Assembly: GCA_030146045.1 (NCBI GenBank)
Contig: JASLDG010000027.1
Span: 1-60,323, forward strand
Length of the DNA: 60,323 bases
Direction of reading: 5' to 3'
Source of the DNA: Candidatus Saccharimonadales bacterium
Lineage (GTDB): Bacteria > Patescibacteriota > Saccharimonadia > Saccharimonadales > Saccharimonadaceae
This document shows positions 43,108 to 50,012 of the stretch, in pieces. Under the pieces are notes generated by a model that was given only the letters and a program-made list of their open reading frames with translations, did no database searches and was not told where the DNA came from. A program made the translations under genes and the position numbers. Within the stretch, counting starts at the first letter, position 1; every line of letters begins with the position of its first letter.

Positions 43108-43998
43108 ATGAAACAACGAGTATCAGTACGAGTAATTGCACGAAAAGACGATAGTGTCTTAGTACTCCGCCGTGTAAGTGGCCGACAGAGTATCATTGGT
43201 CAATATGAGTTACCGGGTGGTAAACTTGGGTATAATGAGCAGCCTGAGGATGCTGTTCGTCGGTTTATGCGCGAGGATGCGGGACTTACGGTGCAAACAG
43301 CTCATCTGTTTGATGTGGTTACCTATGTAGACTATGATGATAGTAATCTTCAATACATCGTAATTGTCTACATGGTTGACTGCACAGATGCGACTGGCGA
43401 TATATCATTGAGTCAGAAGTACAGCGAGTATGTATGGCAAAACCAGGAAAAAATACAACAATTACCGCTCACTGATTTGACAACTTTATTGTTGGGTATT
43501 ATACAACAAGATATAGTTACAGATAAAACAAGAAATATCATTGAAAACAACGATGATAAAATAACTACAAAATCTAAGATTATTATTTACACCGATGGAG
43601 GTTCGAGGGGTAATCCTGGGCCGTCAGCGGCTGGTTTTGTGATGCTTGATGCAAACCATCAGATACTTGATCAGGGTGGAGAATATCTAGGTATTACTAC
43701 TAATAATCAGGCGGAGTATCATGGTGTACGTCTTGGGCTTGAAAAAGCATTGGCTGCTGGGTACAGGTCGGTGGACTTCTATATTGATAGTATGCTTGTT
43801 GTTAATCAGATGAACGGTCTTTATAAGATCAAGAATCGCGAGCTATGGCCTATTCATGAAAAGATCCGTTTACTGATGACGCGGTTCGATACGGTTACTT
43901 TCACGCATGTGCTGCGTGAAAGTAACCAACTGGCAGATAATATGGTCAATCGTACCCTTGATGAACATCAGCGAAAAAGTACTGAGAGTTTGCTATAA
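43108..43998 (+). CDS. Nudix domain fused to ribonuclease HI
   Basis: 296 residues. Residues about 1-130 are Nudix-like: GGKLGYNEQPEDAVRRF is followed by MREDAGL, so the RE of the box reads RF and a key Glu is missing; activity is doubtful. A variable AT-rich linker (about 130-155) leads to an RNase HI domain (about 156-292): DGGSRGNPGP, NNQAEYHGV, IDSMLVV and NQLADNMVN carry the D-E-D-D catalytic set. RNase HI cuts the RNA of RNA-DNA hybrids. Nudix and RNase HI in one chain is uncommon. Confidence 0.88.
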   Translation: MKQRVSVRVIARKDDSVLVLRRVSGRQSIIGQYELPGGKLGYNEQPEDAVRRFMREDAGLTVQTAHLFDVVTYVDYDDSNLQYIVIVYMVDCTDATGDISLSQKYSEYVWQNQEKIQQLPLTDLTTLLLGIIQQDIVTDKTRNIIENNDDKITTKSKIIIYTDGGSRGNPGPSAAGFVMLDANHQILDQGGEYLGITTNNQAEYHGVRLGLEKALAAGYRSVDFYIDSMLVVNQMNGLYKIKNRELWPIHEKIRLLMTRFDTVTFTHVLRESNQLADNMVNRTLDEHQRKSTESLL

Positions 43999-43999
43999 T
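43994..43999 (+). promoter_or_regulatory. Extended -10 promoter of rnpB
   Basis: TGC-TATAAT ending seven bases before the RNA's 5' end at 44006; overlaps the end of the previous gene. Confidence 0.65.
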
Positions 44000-44005
44000 C
44001 AAGAA

Positions 44006-44335
44006 GGCAGTTTATTAGACGATCGCTGGCGTTTTAACGCGAGAGGAAAGTCCGGGCAGCGTAGGGTATGACAGTCGCTAACGGCGACCGGAGGAAACTC
44101 TAGGGAAAGTGCCACAGAAACGAAACTACCTCTTCGGAGGAAAAGGTGAAACGAGTGAGGTAAGAGCTCACAGTAATCTATGGTGACATAGATTGGCGGT
44201 AAACCCTGTTAGCTGCAAGGAGGTTCTGCAAAAGAGTGACCCGCTCGCAGGCCGATACCCGCTTGACTTTGTTGGCAACAGCAAGGCTAGATAGATGATC
44301 GTCCACGACAGAACCCGGCTTATCGATAGACTGCC
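44006..44335 (+). ncRNA. rnpB: RNase P RNA
   Basis: About 330 bases. The ends pair (GGCAGT 44006-44011 with ACTGCC 44330-44335). The conserved core GAGGAAAGTCCGGGC near 44041, ACAGAAACGAAAC near 44114 and GACAGAACCCGGCTTAT near 44307 identify the class A catalytic RNA that trims the 5' leader of pre-tRNAs. Helices with GCGAC-type arms lie between. Confidence 0.97.
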
Positions 44336-44338
44336 AAC

Positions 44339-44367
44339 AAAATACCTCGCATAATGCGAGGTATTTT
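44339..44367. terminator. Terminator between rnpB and rplT
   Basis: AAAATACCTCGCA (44339-44351) pairs perfectly with TGCGAGGTATTTT (44355-44367), loop TAA. It serves rnpB and the convergent rplT. Confidence 0.92.
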
Positions 44368-44388
44368 GTGTACAAGAGAGCTCTTGTG

Positions 44389-44733
44389 CTATTTGCTTGC
44401 GCTTTTAACAACTTCGGCAAATGCTTTTGGTTCGTTCACAGCTAGTTCGGCGAGAACTTTACGATCAAGCTCGATGCCGGCTTTTTTCATACCAGCGATT
44501 AATTTGGCATAGGTTGTGCCATTTTCGCGGGCGGCAGCATTGATGCGAGTGATCCAGAGCCCACGGAGGTCGCGTTTTTTATTGCGACGATCGCGGTAGG
44601 CATACTGGAGCGCACGGATAACTGCTTGCTTAGCAAGACGGAATGACCGTGTGCGGTTATGCTGCATGCCTTTAGCAGCTTTAAGAATCTTTTTGTGCTT
44701 AGCGCGTGCAGCGACGCCTCGTTTTACTCGCAT
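44389..44733 (-). CDS. rplT: Large ribosomal subunit protein bL20
   Basis: 114 residues with the long basic N-terminal helix (MRVKRGVAARAKHKKILK) needed for early assembly of the large subunit. Third product of the infC-rpmI-rplT operon; it starts two bases after rpmI. Confidence 0.96.
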   Translation of the reverse strand: MRVKRGVAARAKHKKILKAAKGMQHNRTRSFRLAKQAVIRALQYAYRDRRNKKRDLRGLWITRINAAARENGTTYAKLIAGMKKAGIELDRKVLAELAVNEPKAFAEVVKSASK

Positions 44734-44735
44734 AA

Positions 44736-44930
44736 TTAAACTCCTAGTGCTCGTTTAACGTTTTTAGCCATGCTACCGGTAACGGTTGCGCTAGTATTGA
44801 TAGCGCGTTTGCGGCTTTTACTTTTTTTGGCTAGCAAGTGGGTGCCGAATGCACGTCGGCGCGTTAGCTTGCCGGTGCTGGTCAGCTTGATTCGCTTTGC
44901 AGTACCTTTATGGGTCTTGAGCTTTGGCAT
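44736..44930 (-). CDS. rpmI: Large ribosomal subunit protein bL35
   Basis: 64 residues, very basic, starting MPKLKTHKGTAKRIK as in all bL35 proteins. Its ATG overlaps the IF3-C stop by one base. Confidence 0.96.
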   Translation of the reverse strand: MPKLKTHKGTAKRIKLTSTGKLTRRRAFGTHLLAKKSKSRKRAINTSATVTGSMAKNVKRALGV

Positions 44931-45175
44931 TATTTACTCCTTACTACTATACTCAGATTACGTCCTGCCATCTGGGGTTTTTGTTCCAGGATAGCGTCAT
45001 CTTCAAGGAGAGCGATAATTTTTTCAATCATTTCGTAGCCAAGTTCTTTGTGGGCCATCTCGCGTCCGCGGTAGAAGATCTGGATACGGACTTTATTACC
45101 GTCTGCCAAAAATCCTCGGATTTTGCGGAGCTTAATGTCAAGATCGCCTTGGCCGATCTTTAGGCCGAATCGCAT
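44930..45175 (-). CDS. infC: Initiation factor IF3, C-terminal domain as separate frame
   Basis: 81 residues corresponding to IF3-C: KIGQGDLDIKLRKIRGFL, the GREMAHKELG motif and the helix that binds 16S rRNA. IF3-C prevents subunit joining and in E. coli can do most IF3 work alone. Its ATG (45173-45175) directly follows, in the same frame, the TAA ending the N-domain frame. Where other IF3s read KEIR, this reads K-stop-M-R, i.e. GAA to TAA and an Ile codon to ATG. AAGGCG lies upstream. Reinitiation or coupled translation is likely. Confidence 0.85.
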   Translation of the reverse strand: MRFGLKIGQGDLDIKLRKIRGFLADGNKVRIQIFYRGREMAHKELGYEMIEKIIALLEDDAILEQKPQMAGRNLSIVVRSK

Positions 45176-45439
45176 TTACTTAAGTTCGCCTTGTTTATTG
45201 CTTTTACGATTCTTTTGTTGCTCTTTCATCTTTTGATACTGGTATTTACCCCAGTCGACGATTTTTGCAACCGGTGGGTCGGCGTTGGGTGAAATCTCAA
45301 CGAGATCAACACCTGCTTCCTCGGCGAGCTTCAAAGCTTCACTACGCGAAAGAATGCCGAGCTGCTCGCCGCTTGCTCCGACAACACGAAGTTGTTGAGC
45401 GCGGATAGCATCGTTTATACGGATTGATTGAGTGGCTAT
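45176..45439 (-). CDS. infC: Initiation factor IF3, N-terminal domain, AUA start
   Basis: 87 residues: SIRINDAIRAQQLRVV, LGILSRSEALKLAEE, VDLVEISPNADPPVAKIVDWGKY are the IF3-N core, followed by a charged linker ending GELK. The first codon is inferred as ATA (45437-45439): AAGGAG lies six bases before it, and no ATG, GTG or TTG exists in frame up to the upstream stop. Rare starts (AUU) are known for infC in E. coli, where IF3 represses its own synthesis. The frame ends TAA at 45176-45178, at the domain border. Confidence 0.85.
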   Translation of the reverse strand: MATQSIRINDAIRAQQLRVVGASGEQLGILSRSEALKLAEEAGVDLVEISPNADPPVAKIVDWGKYQYQKMKEQQKNRKSNKQGELK

Positions 45440-45488
45440 CGTGGTCTCCTTTTGACGTACGATTAATTTTGAGCGTTACTCGCAGACT

Positions 45489-45517
45489 ATCATAGCAGAT
45501 AATTATAGAGAGGACAA
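45489..45517 (-). promoter_or_regulatory. Promoter of infC-rpmI-rplT
   Basis: Minus strand TTGTCC (45512-45517), 17 bases, TATGAT (45489-45494); leader of about 43 bases. Confidence 0.6.
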
Positions 45518-45528
45518 GAGGTGGGGTG

Positions 45529-47061
45529 CTATTCAGCAGAGAAATGGCGATACTGTAGCGCCTCTCCTATGTGTGTCTGAAGAATTCTTGGTGTATTTTC
45601 GAGGTCAGCAATTGTCTGAGCGACTTTGATGACTTTAAAGTATGCGCGAGTGCTGAGGTTGAGTTTCGTAGCGGCTTGTTCAAGAAAATGCTTGGCTGTT
45701 GGATCGAGCTTAATAAAACGTGCGATATCTTGACTCGTGAGGGCACTGTTGTATTTTGTACTAGATCTATACCTTAAAGCTTGCGCTTTTTGCGCCTTTT
45801 CAATTGATTTGAGTGCAGTGCTATGTTGTTTTTTTGACTCTTCTCTCTGTTCAAGAAGTTTTGTACTATCGGTTCTTATGATAGTCATTGTCATGTCAAT
45901 TCGATCGAGTAAAGGACCCGACAAACGCTTCTGGTAATTAATTACTTGCGTGGGTGCACACTGACATGCTCTTGTCGTATCTCCGTAATAGCCACAAGGG
46001 CAAGGATTCATCGTCGCAACAAGCATAAAGTCAGCAGGATAGGTAATACGACCATTAGCCCGAGCGAGTGAGATTGTGTGGTCTTCGAGTGGCTGACGCA
46101 ATGTTTCAAGAGTTGATCTGGCATACTCTGGAATTTCATCAAGAAACAAAACGCCAAGATGGGCGAGGCTAATCTCACCTGGTTTTGGGCGTGTACCTCC
46201 ACCGGTAATTGCAATGCGGCTTGAAGTGTGATGAGGTGACCGAAAGGGTCGCTGCGAAATAATATCACTGTCGGCTTCTCCGGCAATACTATGAAGCTTA
46301 GTGACAGCTATCTGCTCATCGAGAGTTAGTGAGGGTAGAAGGCTAAGGATTGTTTTGGCAAGAAGAGTTTTACCTGCTCCCGGTGACCCGTTCATAAGAA
46401 TGTTGTGCCGTCCTGCCGTCGCTATTACTATGGCGCGCTTAGCTGTTTCTTGGCCATAAATATCATCGAGAACTGGGTAGCTGGCGGGAAGTTGTCGTAT
46501 ATCTAGAGATTGCTTGTCGGAAGAGGGCTGTAGGATTTGTTCTCGTTTGAGATGAAGGAAGAGCTCTTTCAGAGAGGTGACACCAATGATGGTAATACCG
46601 GTAATAAGGTGAGCCTGTTGGGTATTAGCTATAGGGAGGTAGACAGTAGTGTATCCAGCTGCTCGCGCTGCTTCGACAATATTGATTGAGCCCTTGATCG
46701 GCCGAAGTGATCCATCAAGTGCGAGTTCACCAGCAAAAATCGCACCGTTAATTTCGTGTTGACGAAGCTGGCCACTCTGCGCCAATATCGCGACAGCAAT
46801 AGGAAGGTCGAAATGAGCACCATCCTTAGGGAGCTCCGCCGGAGCAAGGTTAATAGTCAGCTTTTGCTTGGGAAATTCAAGGAGGGAATTACTAATTGCA
46901 CTGCGAACTCGCTCCTTCGCTTCGTCTATCGCTTTATTACCCATCCCGACGATCTGGACACTTGGGAGGCCAGTTTTACCATCACACTCAACCTCTATGA
47001 GTGAGGCATCGAATCCTATAGGGGCAACTGAAGTGACGTGCGCAACCATTTTCATGACCAT
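45529..47061 (-). CDS. comM: ComM/YifB-type AAA+ ATPase
   Basis: Up to 510 residues. An N-terminal ribosomal S5/Lon-like domain (about 5-170) precedes a magnesium-chelatase-like AAA+ core: Walker A GSPGAGKT near 230, Walker B VLFLDEIPEY near 308, and a CPCGYYGD zinc-like motif near 352. ComM is a branch-migration helicase used to integrate DNA taken up by natural transformation. Three ATGs (47061, 47055, 47049) are possible; MVAHVTSVAPIG from 47049 matches the usual start best. It fits the DNA-uptake-capable pilus encoded in this window. Confidence 0.92.
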   Translation of the reverse strand: MVMKMVAHVTSVAPIGFDASLIEVECDGKTGLPSVQIVGMGNKAIDEAKERVRSAISNSLLEFPKQKLTINLAPAELPKDGAHFDLPIAVAILAQSGQLRQHEINGAIFAGELALDGSLRPIKGSINIVEAARAAGYTTVYLPIANTQQAHLITGITIIGVTSLKELFLHLKREQILQPSSDKQSLDIRQLPASYPVLDDIYGQETAKRAIVIATAGRHNILMNGSPGAGKTLLAKTILSLLPSLTLDEQIAVTKLHSIAGEADSDIISQRPFRSPHHTSSRIAITGGGTRPKPGEISLAHLGVLFLDEIPEYARSTLETLRQPLEDHTISLARANGRITYPADFMLVATMNPCPCGYYGDTTRACQCAPTQVINYQKRLSGPLLDRIDMTMTIIRTDSTKLLEQREESKKQHSTALKSIEKAQKAQALRYRSSTKYNSALTSQDIARFIKLDPTAKHFLEQAATKLNLSTRAYFKVIKVAQTIADLENTPRILQTHIGEALQYRHFSAE

Positions 47062-47095
47062 TTAAGCATGAGTACTGTATGAGGGCAATATATGG

Positions 47096-47101
47096 TACAA
47101 T
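47096..47101 (+). promoter_or_regulatory. Extended -10 promoter of tmRNA
   Basis: TGG-TACAAT, about 12 bases before the mature 5' end. Confidence 0.5.
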
Positions 47102-47113
47102 AATAGGAGACGT

Positions 47114-47511
47114 GGGGCTGATTTAGCTTTAGACGGAAGGACATTAACATGCTATTTTGCAAGTCGACCATACGCGTAACGTATATTTTTAATTGCAACT
47201 TTTGCTAACAAAGCAAAAGCATTTGTCGCATCTTTGATGCCTCGACAAACTGCTTTTGCATACGCTGCCTAATCGCGCGTTCATCTTCTGCTAGCAGGTG
47301 ACATAGCGGCAGGGGGTGTTATATTCATGTCACTTACTTGTTTTATGCGCAGTGGCGTAAAATCAAGGACATTTTTCCACGCGACATCCAGAGCTATTTT
47401 TGTTTGTTTTTGAAGCTTTCTGGACGCCGTAATAATATAAGACAAACTATACTTGTAGACGAATAGCAGGTTACCTTTCGGACCGGGGGGCAGTTCCCCG
47501 CAGCTCCACCA
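47114..47511 (+). ncRNA. ssrA: tmRNA (ssrA)
   Basis: About 398 bases. The 5' end GGGGCTG pairs with CAGCTCC before ACCA (47511), including the G3-U70 pair that makes alanyl-tRNA synthetase charge it; the T-arm is at about 47479-47500. It rescues stalled ribosomes and tags the product. The likely tag frame ends AFAYAA-stop at 47252-47272. From GCA 47195 it would be 25 codons, or 22 from GCT 47204, longer than the usual 8-15. The tag region folds: GCAAAAGCA with TGCTTTTGC, and TTTGTCG with CGACAAA. Confidence 0.93.
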
Positions 47512-47521
47512 CGTATGAAAC

Positions 47522-47549
47522 AAGAGCCCTTGATTTGTAGAGGGCTTTT
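47522..47549 (+). terminator. Terminator after tmRNA
   Basis: AAGAGCCCT (47522-47530) pairs with AGGGCTTTT (47541-47549), with T-rich sequence after it. Confidence 0.75.
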
Positions 47550-47590
47550 CTATTTGGATTGCTTATTATAGGAGCTGTAGTGGGTAATAA

Positions 47591-47621
47591 AAAACAACCA
47601 CCTGCGAGTAGTGGTTGTTTT
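47591..47621. terminator. Second hairpin after tmRNA
   Basis: AAAACAACCAC (47591-47601) pairs with GTGGTTGTTTT (47611-47621). A tandem terminator, possibly bidirectional. From here to 47862 the gap holds TATAAT boxes at 47661 and 47689 but no gene. Confidence 0.75.
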
Positions 47622-47828
47622 ATTGTGGAGTTTTAGAATCTTGTTTATTTTTGGCCTCTGTATAATTTTTTTATTCAGAAGCTACCCCTATAATATGACG
47701 CCAAAGCGCTTGTGTCAACATGTTTATGTTCTTTTTTTAGGTAAAAAATACCACGTAGGAAAGATGCTATATATGTAGCGGTAGTTCGGCTTGGCGGGCG
47801 CTATTTTGTGGATGGGTATGTGTAGATG

Positions 47829-47834
47829 TATAAT
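47829..47834 (+). promoter_or_regulatory. -10 box before PH-like gene
   Basis: TATAAT 28 bases before ATG 47863. Confidence 0.5.
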
Positions 47835-47862
47835 ATTAGATAACCTAGATGGGGGATCGTGT

Positions 47863-48546
47863 ATGGTTGTACCAAGTGCCGGTAAAGACAATGAAACACT
47901 TGAACAGGACGCTCGTAACGAATCGTTGCATTATCATGAGCCGACATCTCAGCACCGATATGTCTTTTTGGTTCGTCTAAGTAGGCGTATGGGTACGGTT
48001 GCGACGCGCTCCTTTATGGAGCTTCGCGATTTTTTGCAACGCGAAATCGTCGTTAACCCACCCGATTCTCGAACGGCAGGAATCCCACGTGTGACATTGC
48101 AGCGACCTGCTTCTAAGTCTGAAACGACCGTCAACGATGAGGAGCCTAAGTTGGAGGAGGTGGTGCGAAGGTCGAGTGAGGTGCTTGCTCGTGCAAATAC
48201 AGTTTTCCCATTGACAATATTTCCGGATACTGTTGTTGTCGATAGGACGAAAGTGACTATTATACGAAGAGACTTTTTTTGGTCGTCTGATACGATTAGT
48301 TTTCGAATTGAAGATGTTCTCAACGTATCGGCTACAGTAGGACCGTTTTTTGGATCGTTGACTATCGCAAGTCGTGTGATGAGCACAACCGACCATTTTC
48401 AGATTAGACATCTATGGAGGAGCGATGCGGTGAGGCTGAAGCATCTTATTCAGGGGTATGTAATTGCGCAGCATAATCGTATTGACATCGCTGAGCTTCC
48501 TCGTGAAGAATTGATTGAAACTTTAACAAGTCTTGGTCATGAATAG
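47863..48546 (+). CDS. Hypothetical protein with PH-like C-terminal domain
   Basis: 227 residues from ATG 47863, with GGGGGA before it; the frame upstream to 47791 contains the -10 box and is rejected. The N-terminal half is charged and probably flexible; residues about 125-215 look like a bacterial PH-like domain (PDTVVVDRTKVTIIRRDFFW, ISFRIEDVLNV). There are no membrane segments. Function unknown. Downstream lies the 600-base gene-free structured stretch. Confidence 0.7.
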   Translation: MVVPSAGKDNETLEQDARNESLHYHEPTSQHRYVFLVRLSRRMGTVATRSFMELRDFLQREIVVNPPDSRTAGIPRVTLQRPASKSETTVNDEEPKLEEVVRRSSEVLARANTVFPLTIFPDTVVVDRTKVTIIRRDFFWSSDTISFRIEDVLNVSATVGPFFGSLTIASRVMSTTDHFQIRHLWRSDAVRLKHLIQGYVIAQHNRIDIAELPREELIETLTSLGHE

Positions 48547-48653
48547 TATATTGTTGATTTTATAACTACATTAATATCATAGTTCTTATTACAACTATAT
48601 ATCTGTTAAATACTATGTTGTTATTATGACATGTAATATAAACAGCGATAATA

Positions 48654-48682
48654 TTGACATAAGCGTCATGGCGTGATAATAT
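48654..48682 (+). promoter_or_regulatory. Consensus promoter of candidate large RNA
   Basis: TTGACA (48654-48659), exactly 17 bases, TAATAT (48677-48682). The best -35 match in the window, yet no protein frame follows. The AT-rich part before it (48547-48653) shows nothing else. Confidence 0.8.
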
Positions 48683-48689
48683 GAATACA

Positions 48690-49040
48690 AGCTTTTAGAA
48701 AAACAAAAAAGCAAACAAAACACATTAACAATTCAATCTTACGGAACACGGTTTTGACCGAAACCCGATAGCGGCAATCGCTGCACCATAATTAATATGA
48801 GTATATGCCTGGTTCATAAGGGCATTGCACCTTTCTTTATATAAAAACACTCTAAAATTATGCAGCTTGATGGCGCTATCGATGCTCCGTCAAACGGTAA
48901 CGTAAGACGTAGAGCGCCTGGTACAAGTACCATTGCATCTAGTTTATCCATAGTATTATGTCTGAATACTATTGACTCTACTAGGTGCAATGTGGAACGG
49001 ATCAGATGCGACATGCTCCCTTATAGGGAGCGGTCAGATA
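48690..49040 (+). ncRNA. Candidate large structured RNA of about 350 bases
   Basis: Behind a consensus promoter there is no credible frame but many hairpins: CGGT/ACCG (48749-48760); GGCGCT with AGCGCC enclosing CCGT-CAA-ACGG and ACGT-AAG-ACGT (about 48872-48918); GGTAC-AA-GTACC (48920-48931); a long stem CATTGCATCTAGT with ACTAGGTGCAATG (about 48931-48992), enclosing ATAGTATT/AATACTAT; and GCTCCCT-TAT-AGGGAGC (49015-49031). GCATTGCACCT near 48822-48832 can pair with the same AGGTGCAATG arm, so two folds compete. No known RNA class was recognised; the 3' end is uncertain. Confidence 0.55.
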
Positions 49041-49153
49041 GCCTACAGCGGTGAGCTCTCATTGATACACGCGCCCATTATTTATTTCTAGCGGCGGATG
49101 TAGTTATCATTTGAGGCATGGCTTACCGCTTTGGCTCCTTTTTAGTTTATGAG

Positions 49154-49159
49154 TATACT
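49154..49159 (+). promoter_or_regulatory. -10 box of small membrane gene
   Basis: TATACT seven bases before ATG 49167, with TTGGCT 16 bases upstream. Confidence 0.5.
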
Positions 49160-49166
49160 GGAGAAT

Positions 49167-49556
49167 ATGTTAGGGAAGATTCTTGTAGCAATTGCTGTGC
49201 TATCGGGCACAGGATTAGGGCTACTCATTAGCATGACTACACCGGCTTCGGCTGGTGCTTTTGGCGTTCTTTGTGTTTTTCTGCTGGTCTACCTTTTACT
49301 CGTCTCTCTTGGTACATTTGCTCTCTATGGACTTTCACGTTGCATTGCTGCTGTAATGCGGGTAGTGGCGTCAGCGCGTCCGCTTGAGCGGCTCTCACTA
49401 CAGCATGCATACTATTATGCGACAGTACTCGCTATTGCGCCCGTTGTACTTGTGAGTATTGCTTCGGTTGGGGCTGTTGGTCTACCTGAAATAGGTCTTG
49501 TCCTCGCTTTTGAATTGATTGGGTGCGTGTATATTACAAAAAGACTTCCAGGATAA
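49167..49556 (+). CDS. Small three-helix membrane protein
   Basis: 129 residues from ATG 49167 (an in-frame ATG at 49149 precedes the -10 box). Hydrophobic helices at about 5-25, 35-62 and 90-125 make it an integral membrane protein. It begins with a possible signal-like helix ending near PASAGAFG. No family recognised. It stands before the TraG-like ATPase group; a role as a membrane partner of that ATPase, like small VirB2/VirB3 pieces, is only positional inference. Confidence 0.6.
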   Translation: MLGKILVAIAVLSGTGLGLLISMTTPASAGAFGVLCVFLLVYLLLVSLGTFALYGLSRCIAAVMRVVASARPLERLSLQHAYYYATVLAIAPVVLVSIASVGAVGLPEIGLVLAFELIGCVYITKRLPG

Positions 49557-49576
49557 TCGTTTTGTAAAACGATTAT
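49553..49576. promoter_or_regulatory. 11-base inverted repeat upstream of ATPase group
   Basis: ATAATCGTTTT and AAAACGATTAT flank GT, ending two bases before the -10 box at 49579. It sits where a -35 would be, suiting an activator or repressor site, or a terminator of the previous gene. Confidence 0.5.
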
Positions 49577-49578
49577 GG

Positions 49579-49584
49579 TATAAT
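49579..49584 (+). promoter_or_regulatory. Extended -10 promoter of ATPase group
   Basis: TGG-TATAAT, seven bases before ATG 49592; a leaderless mRNA is expected. Confidence 0.6.
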
Positions 49585-49591
49585 TACAGAT

Positions 49592-50008
49592 ATGAATCCG
49601 GAACTTCCTTCGCCGCAGAGTGCTCCCGAGCAGATGCCTCCTCAACTTCCTCAGCCGGGAGAGTTTGATACTGGTCAGTACGCGGAGCGGGTAGGTGAAC
49701 AGACGCCGGAACGTGAACAATATATGCAGGGAGTTGATCGAGCCTCACAACCTGCACCTCCTCCTATTGCAGCGGCTCCAATGTCTGTCGTTGTGCCCGT
49801 TCCAAGCATGGCGCCTGTGCAGGACGATACGGCAATGCCTACGGTCGCGAACGATGACGACCTTATAGAAAAAGAGTGGGTTGATAAAGCAAAGAAAATT
49901 ATTGCGGATACACGTGACGACCCCTATCGTCGTGAGAGGGAAGTGAATCGTCTTCAGGTGGATTATCTAAAGAAGCGCTACGGCAAGGAGCTCGGCACAG
50001 CCGACTAA
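49592..50008 (+). CDS. Hypothetical Pro-rich protein
   Basis: 138 residues. The first two thirds are Pro, Gln, Ala and Glu-rich and probably disordered; the last part (about 88-135) is a charged helix (EKEWVDKAKKIIADTRDDPYRREREVNRL). No membrane segment. A similar small protein before the TraG-like ATPase is plausible as a cytoplasmic adaptor. It ends four bases before the ATPase gene, so the two are coupled. Confidence 0.68.
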   Translation: MNPELPSPQSAPEQMPPQLPQPGEFDTGQYAERVGEQTPEREQYMQGVDRASQPAPPPIAAAPMSVVVPVPSMAPVQDDTAMPTVANDDDLIEKEWVDKAKKIIADTRDDPYRREREVNRLQVDYLKKRYGKELGTAD

Positions 50009-50012
50009 AGGT

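Noticed and set aside
48814..49054. Two 64-66-residue frames on opposite strands in the structured stretch
   Set aside because: They arise from the inverted repeats; neither has a start site or domain.
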